From Hyphomicrobiales bacterium (GTDB lineage Bacteria; Pseudomonadota; Alphaproteobacteria; Rhizobiales; OSC116), in contig NVUH01000014.1 in NCBI GenBank assembly GCA_002401855.1, forward strand, positions 1 through 64,000: a stretch of DNA of 64,000 bases, given 5' to 3'. Below are positions 1 to 11,000 of this stretch, piece after piece. The translations under genes were made by a program, and so were the position numbers. The first letter of the stretch is position 1, and each line of letters starts with the position of its first letter. The notes under the pieces are model-generated. The model did no database searches. It was not told the DNA's origin and saw only the letters and a list, made by a program, of their open reading frames with translations.

Positions 1-35
1 TTTTTTATTTCGTCCATAGGGGCCGGTTTGTTCAT
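1..35 (-). CDS. 5' end of an unidentified gene running out of the window
   Basis: A minus-strand ATG at 35 opens a frame (MNKPAPMDEIK...) that stays open to the window edge. An AAGGA Shine-Dalgarno-like sequence lies about nine bases upstream of the ATG. Only eleven codons are visible, so nothing can be said of function. The gene would be divergent from the response regulator at 204, leaving about 170 AT-rich bases for both promoters. Confidence 0.4.
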   Translation of the reverse strand, partial: MNKPAPMDEIK

Positions 36-203
36 ACGCTTTAATCCTTCTTTGCTATTAGATTATTATCGTATGTTGCGGTGACCCGTTGAATCCATCC
101 GTACAAAAAATAGTACTGGAAAATAATATCAGATATTATAAAATACGACTAAGGGATTGTCTGCAGTTTGAGCCCGTATTTGAATATTTATAAGGTTTAA
201 AAC

Positions 204-740
204 ATGACGACATCTAATTATAATTTAGATAGATTGAGTTTTTTAGTCATTGATGACAATGCCTATATGCGGCGCATCATACGCTCTATTCTGCATGGGC
301 TGGGCATTCGCAATGTATTTGACGCTGAAGATGGTGCATCTGGCTTTGAAGCCATGAGCCACCACAACCCCGACATTGTTATATTGGATATGTTAATGCC
401 AATTTTTGATGGCATCGAGTTTTTAAACTTGATTCGCACCCCAACCAATGAATTTGCATTTATACCCATTATTGTGGTTTCTGCTCATTTGGAAAAAGAG
501 CGCGTTGCCGCTGCCCGTAACGCTGGTGCCAATGAATTTTTAGCCAAGCCTGTATCATCTGACCAAATGCTCAACCGCATAATAAACATCATTGAAAACC
601 CCCGCCCCTTTGTAAATGCCACAAATTATTTTGGCCCATGCCGCCGCCGCACAACTATAAAACGCAAGGGCGAAGAGCGCCGCCTGAATGATGATGAAAA
701 ATATATGGTACCCATGGCCACGCAGCCGCAATCACAATAA
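204..740 (+). CDS. single-domain CheY-like response regulator
   Basis: A 178-residue protein made of one receiver domain (about residues 10-132) and a short basic tail, with no DNA-binding output domain. The acidic pocket is D17/D18 (VIDDN), the phosphoacceptor is D62 (ILDMLMP), the switch residue is S93 and the conserved lysine is K115 (AKP). The tail contains YFGPCRRR, which resembles the FGPDRRR tail seen in many alphaproteobacterial stand-alone receivers. An AAGG sequence precedes the ATG by eight bases. The partner kinase is not in the window, so the pathway (chemotaxis, motility or stress phosphorelay) is not known. Confidence 0.85.
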   Translation: MTTSNYNLDRLSFLVIDDNAYMRRIIRSILHGLGIRNVFDAEDGASGFEAMSHHNPDIVILDMLMPIFDGIEFLNLIRTPTNEFAFIPIIVVSAHLEKERVAAARNAGANEFLAKPVSSDQMLNRIINIIENPRPFVNATNYFGPCRRRTTIKRKGEERRLNDDEKYMVPMATQPQSQ

Positions 741-776
741 TCACAACAGCTATACAAGCGTGTAGACTGAATTGGT

Positions 777-953
777 TTAGTTTTTATTTTTATTCATCAC
801 ATAAATGAGTTTTTTAAGCGCCAAATCTTCACGCCTATTTTGGGGTGTTTGTTTAGGCCCAGAAACCGACACTTCGAGCCCTGTGCCGCCATGAATGGCT
901 ATGGTTTTAAAATAAATACCGATGGTATGATGTTCAAAATAAACTTCATTCAT
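777..953 (-). CDS. small conserved protein, DUF6898-like
   Basis: A 58-residue protein starting MNEVYFEHHTIG, with the GTGLEVSVSGP core and a C-terminal LKKLIYVMNK helix that I associate with the alphaproteobacterial DUF6898 family. The start at 953 is preferred over an upstream in-frame start because GAGG lies eight bases before it. It sits just downstream of hemA on the same strand (gap 36 bases) and is probably co-transcribed with it. The biochemical function of the family is unknown. Confidence 0.6.
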   Translation of the reverse strand: MNEVYFEHHTIGIYFKTIAIHGGTGLEVSVSGPKQTPQNRREDLALKKLIYVMNKNKN

Positions 954-989
954 AATATACGCCTCAAAGAGAATCACTATATTCTAAAC

Positions 990-2204
990 TTAAGTTCGAC
1001 TTAAATCAAAGTCTGTCCAACATTCATCCAACGCCGCCACCAGATCTGCTATATTTTCATCTGTATGCATCGGGCCAGGTGTCAACCGCAGCCGCTCTGT
1101 GCCACGTGGTACAGTTGGGTAATTGATCGGCTGCACATAAATTTGATATTTTGACATGAGCTTATCAGTTAGCGCCTTACATTTAATCGGATCGCCGACA
1201 AGAATGGGCACAATATGTGTATCATTTTCAATCAGTGGAAGTTGTTTATCGAGCAGCATGGCTTTAAGTTTAGTGACTTTATCGCGTTGGCCTTGGCGCT
1301 CGACTTGGCTTTGTTTTAAGTGCGCAATAGACGCAGTTGCACCCGCCACGATGGCAGGAGCCAAAGCTGTGGTAAAAATAAACCCAGGTGCGTAGGAGCG
1401 AATCGCATCGACCAGATCAGCACTAGCAGTGATATAACCGCCCATCAGGCCAAAAGCTTTGGCCAATGTGCCTTCAATGACATCAAGACGGTGCGTCATA
1501 CCTTCGCGCTCTGTGATGCCGCCGCCATGCGCGCCATACATGCCAACGGCATGCACTTCATCGATATAGGTCATGGCATTATATTTATCGGCCAGATCGC
1601 ACAAAGCCGCAATCGGTGCGATGTCACCATCCATTGAATAAATGCTTTCAAACGCAATCAGCTTTGGTGCATCAATGTCAACCGTTCTGAGCTTAGCTTC
1701 TAAATCATCCAAATCATTATGCTTGAATATTTTTTTATCGCCGCCGCGCCCAGCTTTAATGCCTTCAATCATCGAAGCGTGATTAAGCTCATCAGAGAAT
1801 ACGGTTAAGCCCGGTAAAATGCGATATAGAGTGCTGAGTGTGGTTTCGTTAGAAATAAAGCCAGATGTGAATAACAGAGCCGCTGGTTTTTGGTGCAGAT
1901 CGGCAAGTTCGGCCTCTAATGCCACATGATATGAGGTTGTGCCAGATATATTGCGTGTGCCGCCTGCCCCAGCGCCAACAGTGTCGATGGCTTCATGCAT
2001 AGCGGCCAAAACTTGGGAGTTTTGCCCCATACCTAAATAATCGTTAGAACACCAGATGGTGACATTTTTAACACCACCATCTTGATCACGATGAGCTGCA
2101 TTGGGGAAATTGCCATTATCGCGTTTCAGCTCAGCAAATTCGCGGTAACGGCCTTCGTTTTTAAGCTCTTGGATAGAATTTTTGATAAATTCTTGATAAT
2201 TCAT
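990..2204 (-). CDS. hemA: 5-aminolevulinate synthase (C4/Shemin pathway)
   Basis: A PLP enzyme that condenses glycine with succinyl-CoA to 5-aminolevulinate, the first step of haem synthesis in alphaproteobacteria. From the MNYQEF start the protein has 404 residues. The sequence shows the family landmarks: [46 protein letters not shown] and the PLP-binding lysine K249 in EGTLAKAFG. An in-frame extension upstream to 2285 looks like leader-type filler and is not expected in the family, so 2204 is taken as the start; no strong ribosome-binding site decides it. It is followed closely by the DUF6898-like gene. Confidence 0.95.
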   Translation of the reverse strand: MNYQEFIKNSIQELKNEGRYREFAELKRDNGNFPNAAHRDQDGGVKNVTIWCSNDYLGMGQNSQVLAAMHEAIDTVGAGAGGTRNISGTTSYHVALEAELADLHQKPAALLFTSGFISNETTLSTLYRILPGLTVFSDELNHASMIEGIKAGRGGDKKIFKHNDLDDLEAKLRTVDIDAPKLIAFESIYSMDGDIAPIAALCDLADKYNAMTYIDEVHAVGMYGAHGGGITEREGMTHRLDVIEGTLAKAFGLMGGYITASADLVDAIRSYAPGFIFTTALAPAIVAGATASIAHLKQSQVERQGQRDKVTKLKAMLLDKQLPLIENDTHIVPILVGDPIKCKALTDKLMSKYQIYVQPINYPTVPRGTERLRLTPGPMHTDENIADLVAALDECWTDFDLSRT

Positions 2205-2293
2205 AGGGACAATACTTTGTGCAACACTTAGTTGGCCTGTATATAAACACAATTGAATGATTATAAAAGAGCAAAATTGTCGCACCTCATAAA

Positions 2294-3277
2294 TTAATCC
2301 ATGGCAAATTTTTCGAGCTTATAATGCTCTGCAATGATTCGACGCACTGTGCCCGTTGTCGAGCGCATCACCAAAGTTTCAGTCTCTATTTTATTGCCTT
2401 TCATGCGCACACCAAACAGCATGTCACCGTCAGTAACACCCGTTGCCGAAAAAATCACATCACCACGCGCCATATCACGAATGCTAAGTTTTTTATCAAA
2501 ATCCACCACGCCCATTTCGGCCGCGCGGTCTTTTTGGCTTTGGCTATCGGTTTGCAATCTAGCCTGCATATGCCCGCCTATACAGCGCAATGCAGCAGCC
2601 GCCAGCACGCCTTCGGGCGCGCCGCCTACGCCTATATATATATCAACACCCGTTTTTTCAGGGTCTACCGTAGCAATCACCCCGGCAATGTCACCATCAT
2701 CAATTAACATAATAGCCGCGCCTGTTGCCCGCACTTCGGCAATTAAATCTTGATGACGTTCGCGATCTAAAATACACACACCTAAATCGCTAACAGCGCA
2801 GCCCTTGGCTTTGGCCAAACGCGTGAGGTTTTGCGTTGGTGTGTCATCCAAATCAATCACATCGGCATCATATTGCCCGCCAATGGCGATTTTATTCATA
2901 TAAACATCAGGCGCGTGCAGCAATGTGCCACCAATTGCCATCGCCAAAACCGCTAAACTATTGGGTTTATTTTTAGCACATAATGTTGTGCCTTCGAGCG
3001 GATCAAGCGCAATGTCAACTTTGGGGCCGTTTTTTGTGCCCACTTCTTCGCCGATGAATAGCATGGGCGCTTTATCGCGTTCGCCCTCACCGATCACCAC
3101 CACACCGTCAATATCCAACGCATTCAACTCGCGGCGCATGGCATCCACAGCCAATTGATCGGCAGCTTTTTCATTGCCTTTGCCGCGCATATGAGTGGCT
3201 GCAACCGCCGCTCGTTCTGTAACGCGCGCCAATTCTAGCGTTAGAATACGATCTAACGCGGGGTTCATTTCTGTCAT
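2294..3277 (-). CDS. glpX: class II fructose-1,6-bisphosphatase GlpX
   Basis: A 327-residue Li-sensitive, metal-dependent phosphatase that converts fructose 1,6-bisphosphate to fructose 6-phosphate in gluconeogenesis. Signature segments are [36 protein letters not shown] and the metal-binding ALDPLEGTT. The length matches the family. It is the last gene of the leftward aminotransferase-hom-glpX cluster, a grouping common in alphaproteobacteria, with a perfect hairpin between it and hom. A start at residue 4 (MNPALDR) is also possible. Confidence 0.95.
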   Translation of the reverse strand: MTEMNPALDRILTLELARVTERAAVAATHMRGKGNEKAADQLAVDAMRRELNALDIDGVVVIGEGERDKAPMLFIGEEVGTKNGPKVDIALDPLEGTTLCAKNKPNSLAVLAMAIGGTLLHAPDVYMNKIAIGGQYDADVIDLDDTPTQNLTRLAKAKGCAVSDLGVCILDRERHQDLIAEVRATGAAIMLIDDGDIAGVIATVDPEKTGVDIYIGVGGAPEGVLAAAALRCIGGHMQARLQTDSQSQKDRAAEMGVVDFDKKLSIRDMARGDVIFSATGVTDGDMLFGVRMKGNKIETETLVMRSTTGTVRRIIAEHYKLEKFAMD

Positions 3278-3426
3278 TTGTAACTTAGCCCTTAAGTTTG
3301 GTTCAGCGCGCGTCTTTCAACACCTGCCGAACAGCCCAATAAAAAATTTAAAAAATCATCGCCCAACGATTTTAGAAATCTATTTTGATGTAACTGATTA
3401 TCGTAACGGAAGCTAGCGTTTTTCAT

Positions 3427-3464
3427 AAAAAGCATGGATGAAGGTTAATTCACACATGCTTTTT
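3427..3464 (-). terminator. hairpin downstream of hom
   Basis: Two perfectly complementary 10-base arms (AAAAAGCATG and CATGCTTTTT) at 3427-3436 and 3455-3464 lie just after the hom stop. The outer bases form A/T runs, so the structure could end transcription on either strand. The 18-base loop is longer than usual. Confidence 0.5.
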
Positions 3465-3488
3465 GCTAAATAATTAAACTGAAACGAT

Positions 3489-4784
3489 TCAGGAGAATTT
3501 TTCAATCCTAATCACCCGCGATTCTGCGGCCAAAAAGCCATCAGCATCCATTTTCTTCAAAACATCTTGAATCTCTCGTTCAGAAGTTTCGGCTGTAAGC
3601 AAAGTGACAGGTATCACACCTTCATCACTCTCGGCTTTTTGCTGTATCAAGCTATCTATAGAAATGCTGGCCTCAGCCATTCGTTCTGAGATTGCCGCCA
3701 GTGCGCCGACTTTATCCTTCACGCTCAAAGCAATGTAATAACCGCCTTCATGGCGGTTCATCCGTGCTTTTTCATATGGTTTTAGTTTCTCGGTCGGCAT
3801 AATGAAAGCAGGCTCGATAAAACCACGCAAAATTTGCAATATATCGCCCACCACGCTACTGGCAGTGGGGCCTTCGCCCGCGCCTTTACCTTCGAGCATA
3901 ATGCCATCGAGCATTTTGCTTTCAATATAGACCGCATTATTCACATCATCAACTGCGGCAATTGGTGAGCTTTTGCTAACTAAGGCCGGATGAACTCGTT
4001 GCTCAATGCCTGTTTCGGTTTTAAGCGCCATGCCCAGAAGCTTGATGCGATAGCCCATCGCATCGGCATTACGAATGTCAGCGGCGGTAATTTTTTCGAT
4101 GCCTTCAATATAGATTGAATCAAAATTCACCTCAGTGCCAAACGCCAGACTGGTTAAAATTGCCAACTTATGGGCGGTGTCTATGCCGCCCACGTCAAAT
4201 GTTGGGTCAGCCTCGGCATAACCTTTGGCTTGTGCATCGGCTAATACGTCAGCAAAATCGCGACCTTCTTTTTCCATTGTGGTCAGGATGTAATTGCAGG
4301 TGCCATTCATAATGCCAGCAAGATGCGTGATCTCATTGGCCACAACGCTTTGGCTCATCACCCGTATAATCGGAATGCCGCCTGCAACAGCAGCCTCAAA
4401 CATCAGAGCCACATTGTTGGCCTCTGCAAGTTTGGCCAGCATCACACCATGTTTGGCAATCAGCGCTTTGTTGGCAGTCACTACGTGTTTACCCGCTTCA
4501 AGCGCGTTTATAACGGCCTCTTTCGCAATGCCTTCATCGCCGCCGATAAGCTCGACAAATACATCAATATCAGGCGATTTTGCCAATTCGCGCGCGTCAT
4601 CAAACCATGCATAGCCATCGAGTGACACACCACGCTCAGCGCCTTTGGTGCGGGCGCTCACAGCGGTGATTGACATGGTCGTGCCGAACATTTGATTATA
4701 AGCCATTTGGCGATCATTCACCAATTTCACCACGCCCACACCAACAGTTCCTAAGCCTGCAATACCAAGTCTTAAATCACTCAC
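3489..4784 (-). CDS. hom: homoserine dehydrogenase
   Basis: A 431-residue NAD(P)-dependent oxidoreductase that reduces aspartate semialdehyde to homoserine for threonine and methionine synthesis. Domain order: Rossmann fold (GIAGLGTVGVGVV near the N-terminus), catalytic domain with VTANKALIAKHG, AVAGGIPIIRV, GIMNGTCNYILTTM and DVGGIDTAHKLAILTSLAFG, and a C-terminal ACT domain (about residues 350-425) expected to give feedback control. A GTG start at 4784 is chosen because GAGGAT lies eight bases upstream; the longer frame from an ATG at 4820 lacks such a site. A terminator separates it from the aminotransferase gene upstream. Confidence 0.94.
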   Translation of the reverse strand: MSDLRLGIAGLGTVGVGVVKLVNDRQMAYNQMFGTTMSITAVSARTKGAERGVSLDGYAWFDDARELAKSPDIDVFVELIGGDEGIAKEAVINALEAGKHVVTANKALIAKHGVMLAKLAEANNVALMFEAAVAGGIPIIRVMSQSVVANEITHLAGIMNGTCNYILTTMEKEGRDFADVLADAQAKGYAEADPTFDVGGIDTAHKLAILTSLAFGTEVNFDSIYIEGIEKITAADIRNADAMGYRIKLLGMALKTETGIEQRVHPALVSKSSPIAAVDDVNNAVYIESKMLDGIMLEGKGAGEGPTASSVVGDILQILRGFIEPAFIMPTEKLKPYEKARMNRHEGGYYIALSVKDKVGALAAISERMAEASISIDSLIQQKAESDEGVIPVTLLTAETSEREIQDVLKKMDADGFLAAESRVIRIEKFS

Positions 4785-4866
4785 ATTTCTATCCTCGTTT
4801 TTAAAAGTACAGAAATACAATCTACTAAAGCGCGGTAACGTGCAACCGCTAGCGCAAAGTTACATA

Positions 4867-4896
4867 CAAAAAACGCTCCCAGAAGTGGGAGCGTTT
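4867..4896 (-). terminator. intrinsic terminator after the aminotransferase gene
   Basis: A perfect 10-bp stem (AAACGCTCCC / GGGAGCGTTT) with a six-base loop, followed on the minus strand by a T run. It lies 20 bases past the aminotransferase stop and before the hom start, so hom probably depends on read-through or on its own promoter. Confidence 0.85.
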
Positions 4897-4915
4897 CAAA
4901 TTGGTATGGGCAAAT

Positions 4916-6109
4916 TCAATATTCGGAGAACATTTTTTTGACGTTTTTGGCCGCTTGCTTGATGCGGTGTTCATTCTCCACCATACCGATGCGGATATAA
5001 CCTTCGCCATATTCGCCAAAGCCAATGCCCGGCGCAACCGCCATATCGGCTTTTTCTAGCAGCAATTTTGAAAATTCGAGTGAGCCTAAATGTTTGAACT
5101 TTTCAGGTATCTCGACCCATGAGAACATCGTCGCTTTGGTTGGCTCAAACTGCCACCCTGCCCGTCCCATGCTGGAAACCAAAATATCGCGGCGGCTTTT
5201 ATATAGGTTACGCACATCCTCGATATAACCTTCGGATCCGTTACCACTGGGGCCATTAATCGCTGTTGCTGCTGCCACTTGCACGGGGGTGAATGCACCA
5301 TAATCTAGGTAAGATTTCATGCGTGTCAGAGCTGAAATAAGCCGTTTATTGCCAACTGCAAAGCCAACCCGCCAACCCGCCATCATATGGGTTTTGCTCA
5401 TTGAGGTGAATTCGACGGCAATATCTTTGGCGCCATTAATTTCCAAAATCGAAATGGTTGGGTTGCCATCATAATAAAGCTCGGCATACGCCAAATCTGA
5501 CAAGATGATAATGTCATGCTTACGACATAATTTAACCACCTCTTCATAAAAACCCCGATCAGCCACATAAGCTGTGGGATTGGATGGAAAATTAAGCACC
5601 AAGACTGATGGTTTAGGAATCGAATGGCGAATGGCACTGTCAATATCGTGCAACATGCTTTCATCTGGTTTGGCCGAGACATGGCGCAATGCTGCGCCTG
5701 AGATGAGAAAACCGAATGAATGAATTGGATATGTCGGGTTTGGAACAAGCACAACATCACCTGGGGCTGTGATGGCTTGTGCCATATTGGCAAAACCTTC
5801 TTTGCTGCCCAAAGTAGCGATGATCTCCGTATCAGGGTCTAATGTCACCCCAAAACGCCGCTCATAATAACCCGCTTGGGCTTTGAGCAAGCCTTTAATG
5901 CCTTTTGATGCTGAATAACCATGCACTTTTGGGTTTTGCGCAGTTTCGATCAATTTATCGATCACATATTGCGCAGGTGGTTGATCAGGGTTGCCCATGC
6001 CAAAATCTATAATGTCTCGCCCGGCCGCCCGTGCGTTGCTTTTTAGTCTATTGAGTTCTGCAAATACGTAGGGTGGCAATCGTTTAATACGATGGAATTC
6101 CTCGTTCAT
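4916..6109 (-). CDS. class I/II aminotransferase, AlaC-type
   Basis: A 397-residue fold-type I PLP aminotransferase. The N-terminus RIKRLPPYVFAELN, the GMGNPDQPP motif, YSASKGIKGL, VLNFPSNPTA and the PLP lysine K239 in TSMSKTHMMAGWR match the alanine transaminase AlaC (formerly grouped with LL-diaminopimelate aminotransferases). It probably interconverts pyruvate/glutamate and alanine/2-oxoglutarate; the exact amino acid cannot be decided by eye. An AAGGA site precedes the ATG. It heads the leftward cluster with hom and glpX, and faces the divergent sulfurtransferase gene at 6252. Confidence 0.9.
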   Translation of the reverse strand: MNEEFHRIKRLPPYVFAELNRLKSNARAAGRDIIDFGMGNPDQPPAQYVIDKLIETAQNPKVHGYSASKGIKGLLKAQAGYYERRFGVTLDPDTEIIATLGSKEGFANMAQAITAPGDVVLVPNPTYPIHSFGFLISGAALRHVSAKPDESMLHDIDSAIRHSIPKPSVLVLNFPSNPTAYVADRGFYEEVVKLCRKHDIIILSDLAYAELYYDGNPTISILEINGAKDIAVEFTSMSKTHMMAGWRVGFAVGNKRLISALTRMKSYLDYGAFTPVQVAAATAINGPSGNGSEGYIEDVRNLYKSRRDILVSSMGRAGWQFEPTKATMFSWVEIPEKFKHLGSLEFSKLLLEKADMAVAPGIGFGEYGEGYIRIGMVENEHRIKQAAKNVKKMFSEY

Positions 6110-6251
6110 AACACGTCCTTTCAGGGTTTGAATTATAATAAATTTCAGTCTATGCTACACCACACTATAAATGATTTAAAAACGTCTGTAATGGGCTTAA
6201 TATCTATTGTCCACCACTTAAAAAACAGAAGATTCTACTGCGGAGAAAAAT

Positions 6252-7088
6252 ATGCATCTGGTTGAAACAAATTGGTTATCTGAAAATTTGGGTAATGAGA
6301 ATCTAGTTGTGCTGGATGCCACTTGGCATATGCCCAATTTAAACAAAGATGCACGGCAGGAATATTGGGACGCACATATAGACGGTGCGGTGTTCTTTGA
6401 CATTGACCGCATTGCGGACACCAGTGTGAATTTGCCGCATATGCTGCCTGACGAGGCTTTGTTTAATGCTGCTATGGATGAAATGGGCATTACCAATGAC
6501 CATCATATTGTGGTTTATGACGGCTATGGATTTTTGAGCAGCGCACGGGCATGGTGGACGTTTAAGGTGATGGGGCATGAAAAGGTTTCAATATTAAATG
6601 GTGGGTTGAAAAAATGGAACGCTGAAAGTAGAGCCACCACGGCAGCGCTTGCGAAAGCCAATGCTACCAACGGCTATAAGGCCAATTTAAACGCTAGCAG
6701 CGTAAAAGACATTGCGCAAATGCATGCGCATGTTGCGGCCAATGACATACAAACCTTAGACGCCAGATCAGCAGGTCGATTTAGCGGTGTTGACCCAGAA
6801 CCACGCGCAGGCCTGTCATCTGGTCATATGCCCAACGGCTTTAACTTGCCATTTGTGCAACTTGCCAATGATGATGGCACGGTGGTGAGCAAGGCTGAGA
6901 TCGAAAGCTTGCTCAGCGCATCTGGCATTGATATGAATATGCCGATTGTCACTACCTGCGGCTCGGGCATCACCGCCGCCAACCTATGGTTTGCGATGGA
7001 TTATATCGGCATTAAAAACCTCCACCTATTTGACGGCAGCTGGACTGAATATGCACAGCATGCAGACAGCGTGATCGTAAAAGACTAA
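6252..7088 (+). CDS. sseA: 3-mercaptopyruvate sulfurtransferase (double rhodanese)
   Basis: A 278-residue protein with two rhodanese domains, an inactive N-terminal one (about residues 3-125) and a catalytic C-terminal one (about 155-275). The active-site loop is C236-GSGITA, the CGSG(V/I)TA form of mercaptopyruvate sulfurtransferases; thiosulfate sulfurtransferases have CRxG(R/K)x instead. It moves sulfur from 3-mercaptopyruvate to thiol acceptors. GGAGA lies just upstream of the ATG. It is followed by a long inverted repeat and a bidirectional terminator shared with enolase. Confidence 0.93.
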   Translation: MHLVETNWLSENLGNENLVVLDATWHMPNLNKDARQEYWDAHIDGAVFFDIDRIADTSVNLPHMLPDEALFNAAMDEMGITNDHHIVVYDGYGFLSSARAWWTFKVMGHEKVSILNGGLKKWNAESRATTAALAKANATNGYKANLNASSVKDIAQMHAHVAANDIQTLDARSAGRFSGVDPEPRAGLSSGHMPNGFNLPFVQLANDDGTVVSKAEIESLLSASGIDMNMPIVTTCGSGITAANLWFAMDYIGIKNLHLFDGSWTEYAQHADSVIVKD

Positions 7089-7105
7089 CTCAGAGCCTCT
7101 ATCTA

Positions 7106-7209
7106 CCCCTCGCATCCGAGCCCACCATTCATTTCAGTGAGTTCGTGCTCAGCCGTTCGCAGCCGCACTCGCGCTCACTGAAATGAATGGGAGTTATGGA
7201 AACGAGGGG
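7106..7209. repeat. long intergenic inverted repeat
   Basis: A perfect 17-bp inverted repeat (CCATTCATTTCAGTGAG at 7125-7141; its complement at 7174-7190) is nested inside a second perfect 7-bp pair (CCCCTCG at 7106-7112; CGAGGGG at 7203-7209). The 32-base centre is GC-rich. It has no T tract and a separate terminator lies just downstream, so it looks like a dispersed palindromic (REP/BIME-like) element rather than a terminator. Confidence 0.6.
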
Positions 7210-7235
7210 CATACTGAAACTCAGAGTTTGCCACA

Positions 7236-7266
7236 CAAAAAAAGGCAGAACCAAGTTCTGCCTTTT
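7236..7266. terminator. bidirectional terminator between sseA and eno
   Basis: A perfect 11-bp stem (AAAGGCAGAAC / GTTCTGCCTTT) with a three-base loop, flanked by an A run on the left and T run on the right. It serves the convergent genes on both sides. Confidence 0.9.
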
Positions 7267-7286
7267 GAATTCATATGCCGCACAAT

Positions 7287-8591
<1,305 letters not shown>

Positions 8592-8754
8592 TCAAATTTC
8601 GCCTTAGACATAAGGAAAACCTACCCAAAAAGCAATAACTAACTAATTTAATTATTGATTGGTATGCTTTTAAACCACAGACTTACATTATATACTGGCA
8701 TAGATTTTAGTTTTGACTTACATCTAAACTAATATATTAATTCATGAGGGACCG

Positions 8755-9711
8755 ATGACAAAACCAAAATTATTAGTAGCACGCCACTTGCCAAAAACGC
8801 CAATGCAAAAAATTTACGACAATTTTGACATTGTCGATATATCGAAAGATGAGCAAACCAATGAGCAAGTCATCGCAGCGGCCCAGGGCTGCCAAGCCAT
8901 TTTAGTTGGCAAAGCTTTGCATAAAGACCTGATCGACGCCCTGCCCGACAGCATTAAGATATTCTCAACCATGTCAGTCGGCTATGACCATATTGATGTG
9001 GCAGCTGCCAATGCTCGCGGCATTATTGTGTGCAACACGCCATCAGTGTTAGACAATGCAACCGCCGAAATTGGCCTATTGCTCATGTTAGGCGCTGCAC
9101 GTGGCGCTAATTGGGGTCATGCACAAGTGGCTGCAGGTCAATGGGGCAAACCTGGTTCAACATCGCCGTTTGGCATAGATGTTACAGGCAAAAAAGTGGC
9201 TATTTTAGGCATGGGACGCATTGGCCGTGCTTTTGCTAAACTCGCACGTGGCCTGAGCATGGAAGTGCATTATTACAACCGCTCACGCTTATCTGCTGAT
9301 TTGGAGCAAGGCGCTATTTATCATGACACATTGGAAGGTTTATTGCCGCATGCGCAATTCCTATCCATCCATGCAGGCTTAACACCAGATACTAAATATA
9401 TTTTAGATGCTAAAGCCATCGAGTTGATGCCTGATGGGGCGGTTTTGGTCAACACATCACGTGGTGATTTAGTGGTTGATGACGCAGTGATTGCCGCGTT
9501 AAAATCTGGAAAATTCTTTGCCGCTGGTTTGGATGTATTTACCAATGAGCCGAATTTAAACCCCGAATATCTAAAATTAGGCAATGTATATATGTTGCCA
9601 CATATTGGCAGTGCCACCCATGAAACACGTGATGCCATGGGCAACCGTGCCGCCGAAAACCTTATTGAATATTTCAAAGGCAATGACCCGATTAGTGTGA
9701 TTAAATTATAG
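8755..9711 (+). CDS. D-isomer-specific 2-hydroxyacid dehydrogenase (glyoxylate/hydroxypyruvate reductase-like)
   Basis: A 318-residue NAD(P)-dependent reductase. The dinucleotide-binding loop is LGMGRIGRAFA, the catalytic arginine is in NTSRGDLV, the glutamate in DVFTNEPNLN and the catalytic histidine in LPHIGSATHETRDAM. The overall motif set resembles GRHPR/GhrB-type glyoxylate and hydroxypyruvate reductases; the true substrate is not certain. A GAGGGA site precedes the ATG. It is divergent from enolase. Confidence 0.9.
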   Translation: MTKPKLLVARHLPKTPMQKIYDNFDIVDISKDEQTNEQVIAAAQGCQAILVGKALHKDLIDALPDSIKIFSTMSVGYDHIDVAAANARGIIVCNTPSVLDNATAEIGLLLMLGAARGANWGHAQVAAGQWGKPGSTSPFGIDVTGKKVAILGMGRIGRAFAKLARGLSMEVHYYNRSRLSADLEQGAIYHDTLEGLLPHAQFLSIHAGLTPDTKYILDAKAIELMPDGAVLVNTSRGDLVVDDAVIAALKSGKFFAAGLDVFTNEPNLNPEYLKLGNVYMLPHIGSATHETRDAMGNRAAENLIEYFKGNDPISVIKL

Positions 9712-9782
9712 CGTCATAATTTACCCTTGCATTAAATATAGCTGCGCTTAAGGTGCAGTTATATTTATATGAGGAGAAAATA

Positions 9783-10250
9783 ATGTCTAATGAAATTACC
9801 AAACGTTTAACTGAACTTGGTGTCACTTTGCCATCACCCGCAGCGCCTGCTGCCAATTACGTGCCTTATGTTATTTCGGGAAATCAACTTATTATATCTG
9901 GCAATTTGCCATTTGGGACTGATGGCCTTGAATATGTTGGCAAAGTTGGTGATGACATTAGCTTAGGAGACGCACAAGCTTCAGCAAAATTATGCGCAAT
10001 TAACCTACTCGCTCAAGCCAAAGTGGCTTTGGGTGGTGATTTATCCCGCATAAAACGCTTGCTTCGCCTTGGTGGCTTTGTCAACGCGACACCAGATTAC
10101 ATCCAACACCCAGCCGTGATTAATGGCGCATCTGACTTTATGGTTGCTGTGCTAGGTGATGCCGGCAAACATGCCCGTGCCGCTGTTGGCGTGGCCAGCT
10201 TGCCGTTTGGTGTATCTGTTGAAATCGATGCCATTTTCGAAATTGAATAA
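9783..10250 (+). CDS. RidA/YjgF-family protein
   Basis: A 155-residue single-domain YjgF/RidA-fold protein of the longer branch (YjgF-endoribonuclease-like). Characteristic segments are YVISGNQLIISGNLPF, GDAQASAKLCAINLLAQ, LLRLGGFVNATPDY, INGASDF and GDAGKHARAAVGVASLP. RidA proteins hydrolyse reactive enamines and imines; in this subgroup the substrate is not established. The start at 9783 is fixed by GGAG seven bases upstream. The stop overlaps the next start (TAATG), so it is coupled to the phosphodiesterase gene. Confidence 0.88.
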   Translation: MSNEITKRLTELGVTLPSPAAPAANYVPYVISGNQLIISGNLPFGTDGLEYVGKVGDDISLGDAQASAKLCAINLLAQAKVALGGDLSRIKRLLRLGGFVNATPDYIQHPAVINGASDFMVAVLGDAGKHARAAVGVASLPFGVSVEIDAIFEIE

Positions 10251-10993
10251 TGACTGACCTTGGTTTCATCAGCCGTTTACCGATAGCCCATCGTGGCTTG
10301 CACAATGCCGAAAAAAGCGTTGTTGAGAATAGCCGTGGCAGCATAAAAGCCGCCATTGCGCAAAATTATGCCATCGAAATTGATGTGCAACTAACCAAAG
10401 ACAATCAGGCCATTGTTTTTCATGATGAAACCTTAGATAGATTGATAAACAAGACAGGCAAAGTGGTTGATTTTACATTGTCTGAATTGCGAAACATGAT
10501 TTATAAAATGGGTGGCGAGAGCATTATAAGCTTTGCCCAATTGCTCGAAATAGTCGATGGCCAAGTGCCGTTGATTGTGGAAGTGAAAAGCCTCGCCAAT
10601 AATATTGGGCCGCTCGAGGCTTATATTGCCAATTTAATGCAAGATTACAAAGGTGACATCTGCATCATGTCATTCAACCCATTCACAGTAAAAGAATTTA
10701 AACGCATCGCACCGCATATCATCCGCGGCATCGTGGCCGAGCATAATATGCAGCCGCACGAATGGCCTGGCACCAACGGTTTAACCCGGTTTTTGTTCAA
10801 AAACCTGCTACATTGGCCGCTAACTCGCCCGCATTTCATCTCTTATCATGTGCATGACCTGCCAAGGTTGAGTGTACGCATTGCCAAATTGTGCAGCACG
10901 CCCGTCATTACATGGACGGTAAGATCAGCAAAAGATGCAGCTTATAGTGATAGATATGCCGATCAGATTACCTTTGAAGGCTATCGGCCCTAG
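10250..10993 (+). CDS. ugpQ: glycerophosphodiester phosphodiesterase
   Basis: A 247-residue cytoplasmic GDPD-family TIM-barrel enzyme hydrolysing glycerophosphodiesters to glycerol 3-phosphate and an alcohol. Active-site residues are visible: H14-R15 (AHRG), E43 and D45 (IEIDVQ), H58 (FHDETLDR) and E in VEVKS. No signal peptide is seen. It is translationally coupled to the RidA-type gene, a pairing frequent in alphaproteobacteria. It converges on the SPOR-protein gene with only seven bases between them. Confidence 0.9.
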   Translation: MTDLGFISRLPIAHRGLHNAEKSVVENSRGSIKAAIAQNYAIEIDVQLTKDNQAIVFHDETLDRLINKTGKVVDFTLSELRNMIYKMGGESIISFAQLLEIVDGQVPLIVEVKSLANNIGPLEAYIANLMQDYKGDICIMSFNPFTVKEFKRIAPHIIRGIVAEHNMQPHEWPGTNGLTRFLFKNLLHWPLTRPHFISYHVHDLPRLSVRIAKLCSTPVITWTVRSAKDAAYSDRYADQITFEGYRP

Positions 10994-11000
10994 CCTATTC

